IMG/VR virus record: IMGVR_UViG_3300032215_000660
Span: 1-25,401 of that record
Reading direction: 5' to 3' (one strand)
Length of the DNA stretch: 25,401 nucleotides
From: a virus
Shown: positions 17,187 to 22,943 of the stretch, piece by piece
Position numbering within the stretch: the stretch's first letter is position 1
Layout: the number at the start of each line of letters is the position of its first letter
The notes under the pieces: generated by a model
Seen by the model: only the letters and a program-made list of their open reading frames with translations
Told to the model about the DNA's origin: nothing
Databases searched by the model: none
Program-made: the position numbers and the translations under genes

Positions 17187-19109
17187 TTAGGCTGAGATAT
17201 CTACTACTTCACAAGCCCCATCAGCAGCACAGGCAAGCGATTGCGTTCCAGAAGTTCCGTCTTCCGTCTCATACATCGGAAGAAGATTCCATTGAATAGT
17301 TTTTGGCATTTCCCTAACAGCCTTATCATACTGTTCTTTAGTTATTTCTTGGTATGGAGCCTGACGGTAAGTATGATCTGAATGTGGCAAGAATGAGATA
17401 CCAGAAACTTCATCAAAATGCTCCCAAACCCAAGCACCAACTTCCATCCACTCATGATCTTTGACAGAAACTGTAATAGAAGGTTTATGCTCACACCAAT
17501 GACGTTGATATACTAACCAAGTTTCTAAGTGTTCGATTGCAGTCAAATCATTACGAAGTACCGCACCGGCAGGAGCCTTAATTGGAAATGAAAACACAGT
17601 AGTATCGTTTGGCTTCATAACGTCATCTTCTGCCGGAACGCTTGAATCATAAAGAAATTTAGTAAGAGGATCTTTCTTGTCTCCACGAACAGTACGAATA
17701 TAGTACTCGCTATGCCAAGGATGCATACCCGATGAGACACCTGTCAACTGAGAAACTGTACCCGAAGGCTTTACACAAGTAATCGCAGCAGCAGGATTAA
17801 TATTAAGGTTTTCTGCTTCCTTTTCGTTTACAGAAACAGCAAGCAATCTCAAATTATCAAGAATCTTGGACAACTTTTCAGTACCCTGCTTTCCTGAAAA
17901 AATTTCATTTCCAAATTGCCCCGTAAGAGAAACCCCAAGAAGTCTTTCTTCTTCAGTATTCTGCTTCCAAATCTTACGAAGATACTTAAAATTAGTAAGG
18001 GTTGATTGCCAAGTACCTAGAATGGTAGCAAGTTCTACTTTTCTAGCAACTGTTTTCTCGTCGTCCTGTTCTCTGATGACAACTTCTGAAAGGTTACAGA
18101 ACTGGTAGGGACGTAAAATAATTTCACTACAGGGATTGGTGCCATATCGAATATCAGCGTCGCGTCGTCCATACTTAGCAGCCTGTACCTGAGCAGCCTT
18201 TACATTATAAATTCCTCTTTCACCAGACTGTGAATCATAAAGGTTCTTCCATTCTTCCATAAAATCTGACATAGTTGGTCGCCCTGCGTATGCAACAGAA
18301 TTATTAGAAAGGGCACGCTGAGGTTCAGTTGCCCACCATGATCCAAACTTAGCCTTGGACATTTCAGTATCAGTAAGATCTGAAAGGGAAATCATTGCAC
18401 TACGACGAACGCCACCTACAACAACAACTTCACCGATCTTACACATAATGTCATGTGCTTCTACAGCACGAAGCCTACGTCCGGCAGCATTCTTAATTGT
18501 ATGAATGCAGAATTCAAAAAGGTTGATGAGAGGATCTGGTCCTGATGCACGACCGCCAAAAGTCTTGAGTCTTGCACCTGCGGGGCGTACCTGAGATACA
18601 TCCCAAGATGGGATTTGCCCCACCCAAAGCATGGCAAGAAGTTCCCGTAGAGCCTTGGCCCAGCCAGCCTTAGAGTCGTCAACATGAATAACTGTACTTG
18701 AATTCTCAAAATGCTCGTTGATGATTGGAAGTTTGTTGATATGTACGTTTTCTACAGAAAAGCCAACGCCTGTGCCACACATTAGGATGTACATGGCTTC
18801 GTCAAAGGAACGTAGTGAATCTACTGGAAGAAATGAGCAGTTGTATCCTGCTACGTTGTCGCGGTCCAGCGCGGGGCCAGCAGTCATAACAGCACGCATA
18901 GATGGCATAACATTACGATCTGATACGTTTTGCTTTAATTCTTCTACAAGTTTTGGGTCGGGATAATAGTTAAAAGTCTTTAAATGATCTAACATAAATG
19001 TAAAGTATCTATCTACAGTTTCTTCCCATGTTTCACGACGGTTTAGTTCTTCGATCCATCTAGCGTATCGACTTATTGCAATAAAATTCTCATAAGGATT
19101 TTCAATCAT
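17187..19109 (-). CDS. nrdJ: Class II (adenosylcobalamin-dependent) ribonucleotide reductase, monomeric type
   Basis: 640 aa from the ATG at 19109 (MIENPYENFIAISRYARW). The frame is open up to 19214, but the extra 35 residues do not look like the family, so the shorter start is preferred; the ribosome-binding site there is weak. Key residues fit Lactobacillus-type RTPR: C91 (NCSFLPV), C327 (NPCSEI) and C338 (FCNLSEV), the last two 11 apart as for C408 and C419 of that enzyme, plus the C-terminal redox pair C627 and C633 (CAADGAC). KPSGTVSQLTGVSSGMHP is also typical. It reduces ribonucleotides to deoxyribonucleotides using B12, without oxygen or a second subunit, feeding phage DNA synthesis. 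It is the first gene of the leftward arm and is followed 32 bases later by the LamG gene. Confidence 0.95.
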   Translation of the reverse strand: MIENPYENFIAISRYARWIEELNRRETWEETVDRYFTFMLDHLKTFNYYPDPKLVEELKQNVSDRNVMPSMRAVMTAGPALDRDNVAGYNCSFLPVDSLRSFDEAMYILMCGTGVGFSVENVHINKLPIINEHFENSSTVIHVDDSKAGWAKALRELLAMLWVGQIPSWDVSQVRPAGARLKTFGGRASGPDPLINLFEFCIHTIKNAAGRRLRAVEAHDIMCKIGEVVVVGGVRRSAMISLSDLTDTEMSKAKFGSWWATEPQRALSNNSVAYAGRPTMSDFMEEWKNLYDSQSGERGIYNVKAAQVQAAKYGRRDADIRYGTNPCSEIILRPYQFCNLSEVVIREQDDEKTVARKVELATILGTWQSTLTNFKYLRKIWKQNTEEERLLGVSLTGQFGNEIFSGKQGTEKLSKILDNLRLLAVSVNEKEAENLNINPAAAITCVKPSGTVSQLTGVSSGMHPWHSEYYIRTVRGDKKDPLTKFLYDSSVPAEDDVMKPNDTTVFSFPIKAPAGAVLRNDLTAIEHLETWLVYQRHWCEHKPSITVSVKDHEWMEVGAWVWEHFDEVSGISFLPHSDHTYRQAPYQEITKEQYDKAVREMPKTIQWNLLPMYETEDGTSGTQSLACAADGACEVVDISA

Positions 19110-19269
19110 CCTGCTCACTCTTTCGTTTTTTAATCTTAGGTTTCTATCGTAACATGGGCATCCATATAATTTTAAGGTTTTAAGATTTATTTTAAAAATA
19201 AAAATATCTTGCATATATGATCGTATGTTACACTTTTCTATATATTACAAATATTAGAAAGTTCTATAT
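19110..19269. promoter_or_regulatory. Divergent intergenic region between the two arms
   Basis: 160 bases of very AT-rich DNA from which the structural arm leaves leftward and the small-gene arm rightward. It should hold at least two promoters, but I could not assign convincing -35/-10 pairs. It contains a direct repeat TTCTATATAT (19236-19245 and 19262-19271) and one TGTTACA (19226-19232), a motif seen twice more at 20241-20258. The repeated boxes are operator-like. Confidence 0.45.
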
Positions 19270-19512
19270 ATGGAAAATTATATATTCTTTAATCATTATA
19301 TTCTAGCGAGGGACAATGTTGTCAAGGGTGTTTCGTGTGTAGATTCTGATCACGACATTCTTCGCCCGTCTTATGATTATGAGAAAGATAAAATGAAATT
19401 ACGTTGCCCGTATTGTGATTATACAATCACTCCCGGTTTAAAGTTATATGAAAAAATGAGCGCGGAAGTTAAACAACACATTGATTTTTTGTTGGAAAAT
19501 GAGAGGTTTTAG
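19270..19512 (+). CDS. Small protein with CPYC zinc-ribbon half-site
   Basis: 80 aa. The ARDNVVKGVSCVDSDHDILR part and a C-terminal RCPYCDYTITPGLKLYEKM carry C46-x2-C49 plus C23. I recognise no family with certainty; it looks like a small actinophage zinc-ribbon protein. The start is doubtful: the ATG at 19270 has no Shine-Dalgarno sequence, and the part before residue 13 is AT-driven. It is the first gene of the rightward arm and is followed two bases after its stop by the next ATG. Confidence 0.65.
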   Translation: MENYIFFNHYILARDNVVKGVSCVDSDHDILRPSYDYEKDKMKLRCPYCDYTITPGLKLYEKMSAEVKQHIDFLLENERF

Positions 19513-19513
19513 T

Positions 19514-19735
19514 ATGTCCGAATATGATTATACTATCCCAACTGATACGAATGCTGCCATGTTAGAAATCTTGGGCGGCATGTACATACAATCATTAAGA
19601 ATATATGATGTACTCTGTGTCATAGCAGACAAACTTGGTGCGAACATAACCGAATTGACAGATTTACACACACAAGGATACACTCTAGGACCAGACCCAA
19701 GCCTACGCTTAGACGATGAGCAACAAAAGGAATGA
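19514..19735 (+). CDS. Small helical protein of unknown function
   Basis: 73 aa beginning MSEYDYTIPTDTNAAMLEIL; ATG at 19514 chosen because GAGAGG lies eight bases upstream and the longer frame would overlap the previous gene. It has a central amphipathic helix (LGGMYIQSLRIYDVLCVIADKL) and an acidic tail ending DDEQQKE. Proteins of this kind are frequent in actinophages, with no known function. Translation is coupled to the gene downstream, whose ATG overlaps or closely follows this stop. Confidence 0.75.
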   Translation: MSEYDYTIPTDTNAAMLEILGGMYIQSLRIYDVLCVIADKLGANITELTDLHTQGYTLGPDPSLRLDDEQQKE

Positions 19736-19740
19736 TAGGT

Positions 19741-20031
19741 ATGAGACATAGACAATATACCGATTATTTAAAGATGAGTAATGGATGTAGCATATGTGGA
19801 TATGCAACACATCCCGCCGCACTCACCTTCGATCACCTAGACCCAAGTACAAAATATCGAACAAAAAATGGAAAACTCGTACACATATCAGATATGATCA
19901 AAGGAAACCGATACTCCCTGCCCACCATCTTGAAAGAAATAGAAAAATGTAGAATCCTATGCTTCAATTGCCACATGGAAGTAACCTACACACAACAAAG
20001 AAAAGATTACAGTTACATAACAACATTATGA
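19741..20031 (+). CDS. HNH-type endonuclease-like protein
   Basis: 96 aa from the ATG at 19741 (an in-frame ATG at 19732 overlaps the previous stop but sits too close to AAAGGA). The protein shows C16-x2-C19 (CSICGY), D31-H32 (FDHLDP), C74-x2-C77 and N76/H78 (CFNCHMEV), the arrangement of a zinc-supported HNH (beta-beta-alpha metal) fold. Known members nick or cleave DNA; some act with terminase in packaging, others are homing enzymes. It is not next to a terminase in this window, so its role is open. It is followed by the next gene with an ATGA overlap. Confidence 0.8.
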   Translation: MRHRQYTDYLKMSNGCSICGYATHPAALTFDHLDPSTKYRTKNGKLVHISDMIKGNRYSLPTILKEIEKCRILCFNCHMEVTYTQQRKDYSYITTL

Positions 20032-20219
20032 GAGCATACATAGAACCCCCAGAAGAATCAACACTATACCCCTATAAAAATAGAAACCCATCCATATCCA
20101 TACAAGTAGAAGGATTAAAATATTCATACCACATCCCGTCCCGCGAATTTCCCTACACCATTGAATACGACGATGAAGAACTAGGAACAATAAACTTCAT
20201 CCCCTACAACTCTTTGTAA
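20028..20219 (+). CDS. Small acidic protein of unknown function
   Basis: 63 aa beginning MRAYIEPPEESTLYPYKNRN, translated from an ATG overlapping the HNH stop (ATGA). Pro, Tyr and acidic residues dominate; strands are likely around SISIQVEGLKYSYHI and PYTIEYDDEELGTINF. No family recognised. It is the last gene of the first rightward operon. Confidence 0.65.
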   Translation: MRAYIEPPEESTLYPYKNRNPSISIQVEGLKYSYHIPSREFPYTIEYDDEELGTINFIPYNSL

Positions 20220-20484
20220 AAAAATCACAACATTCCTCTTTGTTACACAAATGTTACATTTCATTTTCAAAAAATGTTAACAAATTTTTTATTTGTATAA
20301 TACACTTCTTAACCGCGTAAGAAAATAAAAATTAGTGCGCCCATACGGGTGTTCGATTAATTTCCTTGAGCAAACCTTGAGGTAGGCATGTCCGTTTTAT
20401 ACACATTTTCGGGTTGCTATTGTCAGACCCCCCCGATATGCTTACTCTGTAAGCAAAAAACAACAAGTTCTAAGGAAGTACCAA
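20220..20484 (+). promoter_or_regulatory. Intergenic control region before the small-gene arm
   Basis: 265 bases without a supported gene. In order: two TGTTACA boxes (20241-20247, 20252-20258) and a related TGTTAACA (20275-20282); a TATAAT at 20296-20301 without a good -35; a small hairpin around CGCCC ATAC GGGTG (20338-20351); a CCTTGAG-CAAA-CCTTGAGG element (20364-20382) also found at 21292-21310; and promoter P1. A possible 38-codon ORF at 20388 is discussed under rejected items. Confidence 0.5.
20420..20442 (+). promoter_or_regulatory. Promoter P1 of the TTGTCAGACC series
   Basis: TTGTCAGACC at 20420 with TATGCT as -10 at 20437-20442, keeping the 11-base gap shared by all eight copies. 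Predicted start near 20449. A 6-bp inverted repeat (GCTTAC TCT GTAAGC, 20440-20454) covers -10 and start. It drives the five-gene set 20485-21297. Confidence 0.7.
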
Positions 20485-20667
20485 ATGTCCGTTTTCACCG
20501 TTAACCGCCGAATTGCGGTAAATGCCCACTACTACTCGTTGGGCCACACCTATTTTCACTGTGGTGAAATGCTAGACGCGCTCTACTGCAACCGCTGCGA
20601 TGAGCAGATGGAGTGCTACTACTGCGAGCATGACCCCAACGAGGCACACGACTGTGAAGGGATCTGA
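20485..20667 (+). CDS. Small cysteine-rich zinc-ribbon-like protein
   Basis: 60 aa with six cysteines: C26, then C35-x2-C38 (YCNRC), C44-x2-C47 (ECYYC) and C56, plus histidines nearby (EHDPNEAHDC). This suggests one or two zinc sites. AAGGAAG eight bases upstream of the ATG supports the start. First gene after promoter P1; the next gene begins one base after its stop. Function unknown. Confidence 0.75.
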   Translation: MSVFTVNRRIAVNAHYYSLGHTYFHCGEMLDALYCNRCDEQMECYYCEHDPNEAHDCEGI

Positions 20668-20668
20668 C

Positions 20669-20827
20669 ATGACCACGATCACGATCACCGAACGCCCCGA
20701 ACAGGGCTTCCGTCAGCGCACCTGCCGCATATGCGGCGATCCGTATGAGGGCTGGAACTTTGTAGCCTGTGCCCCTTGCGAGATCAGCAGGGGATATGTC
20801 GTTAACCATCTTTGGGGAGGAAACTAA
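20669..20827 (+). CDS. Zinc-ribbon microprotein, paralogue A
   Basis: 52 aa with C19-x2-C22 and C34-x2-C37 (RTCRICGDPYEGWNFVAC, then APCE), a complete four-cysteine zinc ribbon, and a C-terminal VVNHLWGGN. GAAGGGAT precedes the ATG. The protein encoded at 21449-21613 has the same cysteine positions and the same GWNFV and HLW motifs, so they are paralogues. Function unknown; small zinc ribbons of this type may bind nucleic acid or RNA polymerase. Part of the P1 operon. Confidence 0.8.
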   Translation: MTTITITERPEQGFRQRTCRICGDPYEGWNFVACAPCEISRGYVVNHLWGGN

Positions 20828-20828
20828 A

Positions 20829-21059
20829 ATGCAAATGCAATTCGCACCCGGCTTAGTCCGTAATTCAAATGGCGAGGTTTATCTAAACCACGTCCCACTA
20901 TCTACCGATATCGCTATTCATATCTTTGCCAAATGGCCTAAAGATAAGAATCTAGGCGAATACACAAAGTCTGCCGGTATGGTCCTAACAATGGACGATG
21001 CCGAAGAATTAGTAAGAATTCTAAACAAAGCAATTGCTGCAAACAAAGCGGAGGTGTAA
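20829..21059 (+). CDS. Small protein of unknown function
   Basis: 76 aa beginning MQMQFAPGLVRNSNGEVYLN. GGAGGAAACTAAA sets the start, although longer frames are open upstream. A strand-rich first half (IAIHIFAKWP) is followed by a helix (TMDDAEELVRILNKAIAAN). It begins immediately after the stop of paralogue A and belongs to the P1 operon. No family recognised. Confidence 0.75.
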   Translation: MQMQFAPGLVRNSNGEVYLNHVPLSTDIAIHIFAKWPKDKNLGEYTKSAGMVLTMDDAEELVRILNKAIAANKAEV

Positions 21060-21061
21060 TC

Positions 21062-21211
21062 ATGACCTATGATGAATTCACTAAACTAATAGGGGATCTA
21101 TTCCCTCACGCTTATGTCACTATTGATAACTATGAATTAACAATTCATACCGGCCTTGAAGTAAATAGTTTTACCGATGAGGTATATCCCACTAGAGAGG
21201 TAATGGTATGA
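21062..21211 (+). CDS. Very small protein of unknown function
   Basis: 49 aa (MTYDEFTKLIGDLFPHAYVT...), acidic, with alternating strand and helix character. GGAGG ends six bases before the ATG. Its stop overlaps the start of the 29-aa peptide gene (ATGA). P1 operon. Confidence 0.65.
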   Translation: MTYDEFTKLIGDLFPHAYVTIDNYELTIHTGLEVNSFTDEVYPTREVMV

Positions 21212-21297
21212 AATTAACAAAGCGCGGGGAAAATGTATTAGCCCTATTATCATTTATAATGCTAATAGGTTTCCTATCATTCAACCCTTGGCCTTGA
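21208..21297 (+). CDS. 29-aa single-pass membrane peptide
   Basis: MKLTKRGENV then ALLSFIMLIGFLSF then NPWP: a positively charged N-terminus, one hydrophobic segment of about 14-16 residues and a short tail. GAGAGG nine bases upstream gives a fair start, and ATGA overlaps the previous stop. Its own stop lies inside the CCTTGAG element that begins the following hairpin. It could be a small membrane effector; function unknown. Confidence 0.6.
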   Translation: MKLTKRGENVLALLSFIMLIGFLSFNPWP

Positions 21298-21298
21298 G

Positions 21299-21356
21299 GA
21301 AACCTTGAGGTTTCTGGCGGTCATAATGCTCTTGACCGCTTGAAAAAATTGTCAAG
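21299..21356 (+). terminator. Post-operon module a: hairpin plus interleaved stems and TTGTCAAG
   Basis: Right after the stop: GAAACC (21299) TTGA GGTTTC (21314). Then GCGGTCA (21317-21323) pairs with TGACCGC (21333-21339), while CTTGAC (21331-21336) can instead pair with GTCAAG (21351-21356), so the two stems exclude each other. An A-run and TTGTCAAG (21349-21356) follow, then four TTACG boxes to 21383. Terminator, attenuator or processing site are all possible. Confidence 0.6.
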
Positions 21357-21396
21357 CCTTTACGTCTTACGTTTACGTTACGTCCAAGGTTGACCG

Positions 21397-21419
21397 TTGT
21401 CAGACCTGTATGCTAGGCT
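21397..21419 (+). promoter_or_regulatory. Promoter P2 of the TTGTCAGACC series
   Basis: TTGTCAGACC with TAGGCT at 21414-21419 (TGC before it, extended -10). A fair -35, TTGACC, lies at 21390-21395, 18 bp away. The leader shares ATCTACTA and GAGAGG with P3. Drives 21449-21774. Confidence 0.75.
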
Positions 21420-21448
21420 AGAGTCATCTACTAAACGAGAGGCATGAC

Positions 21449-21613
21449 ATGCTTAACCTAGTTCTCACCACCCGCCCCGATGGGGGCAAGATCCAACGTA
21501 CATGCATGATTTGTCATGAGCCATATGTGGGATGGAACTTTGTTGTTTGTCATTCATGCGAATTAGAAAAACAATACATTGTTACTCACCTATGGAATGG
21601 AGTACAGAACTAA
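21449..21613 (+). CDS. Zinc-ribbon microprotein, paralogue B
   Basis: 54 aa with C19-x2-C22 and C34-x2-C37, identical in position to paralogue A (20669-20827). Shared features: TTRP near the N-terminus, RTC.IC..PY.GWNFV.C..CE, and a C-terminal V.HLW.G. GAGAGG upstream sets the start at 21449 rather than the out-of-frame ATG five bases before. First gene after P2; the next gene starts on the last base of its stop (TAATG). Function unknown; divergence from A argues for an old duplication or separate acquisition. Confidence 0.8.
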   Translation: MLNLVLTTRPDGGKIQRTCMICHEPYVGWNFVVCHSCELEKQYIVTHLWNGVQN

Positions 21614-21774
21614 TGACTCTCTATATAGTTATAGAAGGTGAATATGAGACTGCCGTAGAAGGTGTGTTTAGCACCTTCGATCTTGCTGAGGCTTATATCA
21701 AAAGTCAGAAAAAGGCTTACCCTCGCTGCCGTTATTCCATCGGATTTGCTACCCTTGATCAACCGATTGAATAA
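21613..21774 (+). CDS. Small protein of unknown function
   Basis: 53 aa (MTLYIVIEGEYETAVEGVFS...), strand-rich N-terminus and a helix FDLAEAYIKSQKKAY, a layout seen in many small phage proteins. ATG overlaps the previous stop (TAATG), so it is coupled to paralogue B. No family recognised. Confidence 0.7.
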   Translation: MTLYIVIEGEYETAVEGVFSTFDLAEAYIKSQKKAYPRCRYSIGFATLDQPIE

Positions 21775-21780
21775 CTGTCA

Positions 21781-21818
21781 CACTACCATTTCGGGCTTTT
21801 CTACACTACCGTTTCGGG
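21781..21818 (+). repeat. Two 15-bp direct repeats upstream of P3
   Basis: CACTACCATTTCGGG (21781-21795) and CACTACCGTTTCGGG (21804-21818) differ at one base and are 23 bp apart. They fill the short gap before promoter P3. A different 15-bp pair with the same 23-bp period precedes P6. Confidence 0.8.
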
Positions 21819-21829
21819 ACAGCCTTAGA

Positions 21830-21852
21830 CTGTCAGACCCCCCTGCTATATT
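21830..21852 (+). promoter_or_regulatory. Promoter P3 of the TTGTCAGACC series
   Basis: CTGTCAGACCC followed by TGC-TATATT (21847-21852), the best -10 of the series. No convincing -35. Leader shares ATCTACTA and GAGAGG with P2. Drives 21881-22262. Confidence 0.78.
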
Positions 21853-21880
21853 AGACTTATCTACTAGAGAGGATAGTGAA

Positions 21881-22048
21881 ATGCATACGCTCACCCTGAC
21901 CACCCGCCAACTGGAGGAAATTCTGGTTGCGCTTGATTCGTGCCTTGACCCTGACGGGATGGGGCCAAAGTGGGTCGTTGACCTTGTTAAACTACTGTGG
22001 GATGCAGAAGGAGAAGGAGAATGGGATGCAGAAGGAGAAGGAGAATAA
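21881..22048 (+). CDS. Small acidic protein with duplicated C-terminal octapeptide
   Basis: 55 aa from ATG 21881, with GAGAGGA upstream. The first 40 residues (TLTTRQLEEILVALDSCLDP...VVDLVKLLW) look like two helices. The end is WDAEGEGE twice, encoded by an exact 24-bp tandem duplication just before the stop. The same purine-rich DNA provides the ribosome-binding site of the next gene. Function unknown. Confidence 0.75.
   Translation: MHTLTLTTRQLEEILVALDSCLDPDGMGPKWVVDLVKLLWDAEGEGEWDAEGEGE
21998..22045 (+). repeat. Exact 24-bp tandem duplication inside a coding region
   Basis: 21998-22021 and 22022-22045 are identical, beginning TGGGATGCAGAAGG. Each codes for WDAEGEGE and each contains GGAGAAGGAG, so copy number changes both the protein end and the ribosome-binding region of the downstream gene. 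Confidence 0.95.
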
Positions 22049-22049
22049 A

Positions 22050-22262
22050 ATGTCTTTCATTAAAAGTATTGCAGCAGTGCCGGGATATTCCGATTTCTTT
22101 CTATCAAGCGAACGCGACTATGTACTTAGCAAAATCTATGAACTAGAAGACGTTCGATATGAATTAGAAAAACGATTAGATGCAATTAATAACGAAATAG
22201 AACAACATCATCGATATCATGCGGAATTGTGTGATGAAATAGAACGCAGGGGCTGGTGCTAA
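22050..22262 (+). CDS. Small coiled-coil protein
   Basis: 70 aa. Start at 22050 chosen for GGAGAAGGAG upstream. The N-terminus is MSFIKSIAAVPGYSDFF; residues about 24-66 (YVLSKIYELEDVRYELEKRL, then DAINNEIEQHH) have a heptad pattern of a coiled coil. Two cysteines near the end. The stop codon lies within the loop of a GGGGCT/AGCCCC hairpin. Second gene of the P3 operon; function unknown. Confidence 0.75.
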   Translation: MSFIKSIAAVPGYSDFFLSSERDYVLSKIYELEDVRYELEKRLDAINNEIEQHHRYHAELCDEIERRGWC

Positions 22263-22311
22263 CTAGCCCCTAGCGGGTAAAGTCTCTTGGGCGCGTGAAA
22301 AAATTGTCAAG
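22249..22311 (+). terminator. Post-operon module b: hairpin over the stop, then TTGTCAAG
   Basis: GGGGCT (22249-22254) pairs with AGCCCC (22265-22270), with the TAA in the loop. A weaker version of the interleaved part follows (GCGGG at 22273, CTTG/CAAG), then an A-run and TTGTCAAG (22304-22311). This copy is the most degenerate of the five. Confidence 0.45.
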
Positions 22312-22320
22312 TGTTTACGG

Positions 22321-22336
22321 TATGAGTTACGTCACA
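22321..22336 (+). promoter_or_regulatory. CRP/GlxR-like site upstream of P4
   Basis: TATGA-GTTACG-TCACA matches the actinobacterial CRP/GlxR pattern TGTGANNTANNTCACA at all but one defined position. Centre is about 65 bases before the predicted P4 start, within the range used by class I CRP activators. No binding data. Confidence 0.45.
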
Positions 22337-22364
22337 CCAGAAATGTTGCGTCAAAGTATTTACA

Positions 22365-22387
22365 CTGTCAGTGCCTACTGCTAGTCT
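22365..22387 (+). promoter_or_regulatory. Promoter P4 of the series (divergent copy)
   Basis: CTGTCAGTGCC and TGC-TAGTCT (22382-22387). This copy has GTGCC in place of GACCC but also the best -35, TTTACA at 22359-22364 with a 17-bp spacer. Drives 22415-22657. Confidence 0.72.
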
Positions 22388-22414
22388 TGGACTACCAACC
22401 AATCAGGAGGAACC

Positions 22415-22657
22415 ATGAATCACCACACCGCCCCCGACCTGTTCGACCTCGCCTCAGAATTCGGCGTCATCGTAGATGACATGTTCATCCCCGCAGGCGA
22501 CATGGGCATGTGCCCTTGCTTGCAGGATCTTGCAGGCACATTTGGCCTATGCGCCGAATGCGACGCCGACATGCAGTGGCATATCGAGGCCACCTATGTC
22601 GATCCGTATGAATACATGGATCAGCATGAAGAAACCCGCGAATGGGTTGACTTCTAG
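22415..22657 (+). CDS. Small acidic protein with four cysteines
   Basis: 80 aa, AGGAGG six bases upstream of ATG. Cysteines: C33 and C35 (MCPC), then C46-x2-C49 (LCAEC), suggesting a zinc site. The C-terminus is very acidic and aromatic (YVDPYEYMDQHEETREWVDF). GC-rich codon use compared with the left arm. Single-gene unit after P4, followed directly by the UUCG hairpin. Function unknown. Confidence 0.78.
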   Translation: MNHHTAPDLFDLASEFGVIVDDMFIPAGDMGMCPCLQDLAGTFGLCAECDADMQWHIEATYVDPYEYMDQHEETREWVDF

Positions 22658-22663
22658 GAAACC

Positions 22664-22719
22664 CTTGGCCCTTCGGGGCCAAGCGGCTAAGATCTTCCCC
22701 GCGTAGAAGATCTTGTCAA
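22664..22719 (+). terminator. Post-operon module c: UUCG hairpin plus interleaved stems
   Basis: CTTGGCCC (22664-22671) TTCG GGGCCAAG (22676-22683), eight pairs. Then GCGG (22683-22686) / CCGC (22699-22702) interleaved with AAGATCTTC (22689-22697) / GAAGATCTT (22706-22714), and TTGTCAA at 22713-22719. The UUCG stem differs from module d by a G-C to A-T pair change. Confidence 0.7.
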
Positions 22720-22741
22720 CTCTTACGTCTTACGGGTTACG

Positions 22742-22764
22742 TTGTCAGACCCCCATGCTAGGAT
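22742..22764 (+). promoter_or_regulatory. Promoter P5 of the TTGTCAGACC series
   Basis: TTGTCAGACCC and TGC-TAGGAT (22759-22764). The -35 position holds only GTTACG, so it would rely on the extended -10 or a factor. Three TTACG boxes lie just upstream. Drives 22797-22937. Confidence 0.75.
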
Positions 22765-22796
22765 CATCTTATTAACCAAGCCACTAGGAGGCAACC

Positions 22797-22937
22797 ATGT
22801 GTGAAGATTTCCCTTGCTGCGGTCACGAAATGAACGACTGCTTTGGACAACGCTATGGCTCAGATGAGTCAATCAAGGCTGACGCATATGCTCGCATGAG
22901 CCGTAGTGACTATGATTCCTACTATGATGATTTTTAG
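22797..22937 (+). CDS. Cys-rich microprotein beginning MCEDFPCCGHE
   Basis: 46 aa with AGGAGG upstream. The start MCEDFPCCGHEMNDC carries C2, C7, C8, C15 and H10, a compact metal-binding candidate; the rest is acidic and Tyr-rich (SRSDYDSYYDDF). Small proteins beginning in this way occur in actinobacteria and their phages, to my knowledge without an assigned function. Too short for most gene callers. Own promoter (P5) and own post-operon hairpins. Confidence 0.8.
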   Translation: MCEDFPCCGHEMNDCFGQRYGSDESIKADAYARMSRSDYDSYYDDF

Positions 22938-22943
22938 GAAACC

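Noticed and set aside
19110-19214. N-terminal extension of the ribonucleotide reductase by 35 residues
   Set aside because: The extension is AT-driven, has no ribosome-binding site and does not resemble the family; MIEN... at 19109 fits better.
20388-20504. A 38-codon ORF (MSVLYTFSGCYCQTPP...) with GAGGTAGG upstream, whose first 11 bases ATGTCCGTTTT are repeated at the start of the gene at 20485
   Set aside because: It runs straight through promoter P1, whose bases are conserved for other reasons, and into the next gene out of frame. The repeated start is probably a remnant of a duplication; no support for a leader peptide beyond the start signal.
20501-20809. Minus-strand ORF of 102 codons
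   Set aside because: Shadow of two plus-strand cysteine-rich genes; Arg/Ala/His bias is typical of the reverse frame of GC-rich codons.
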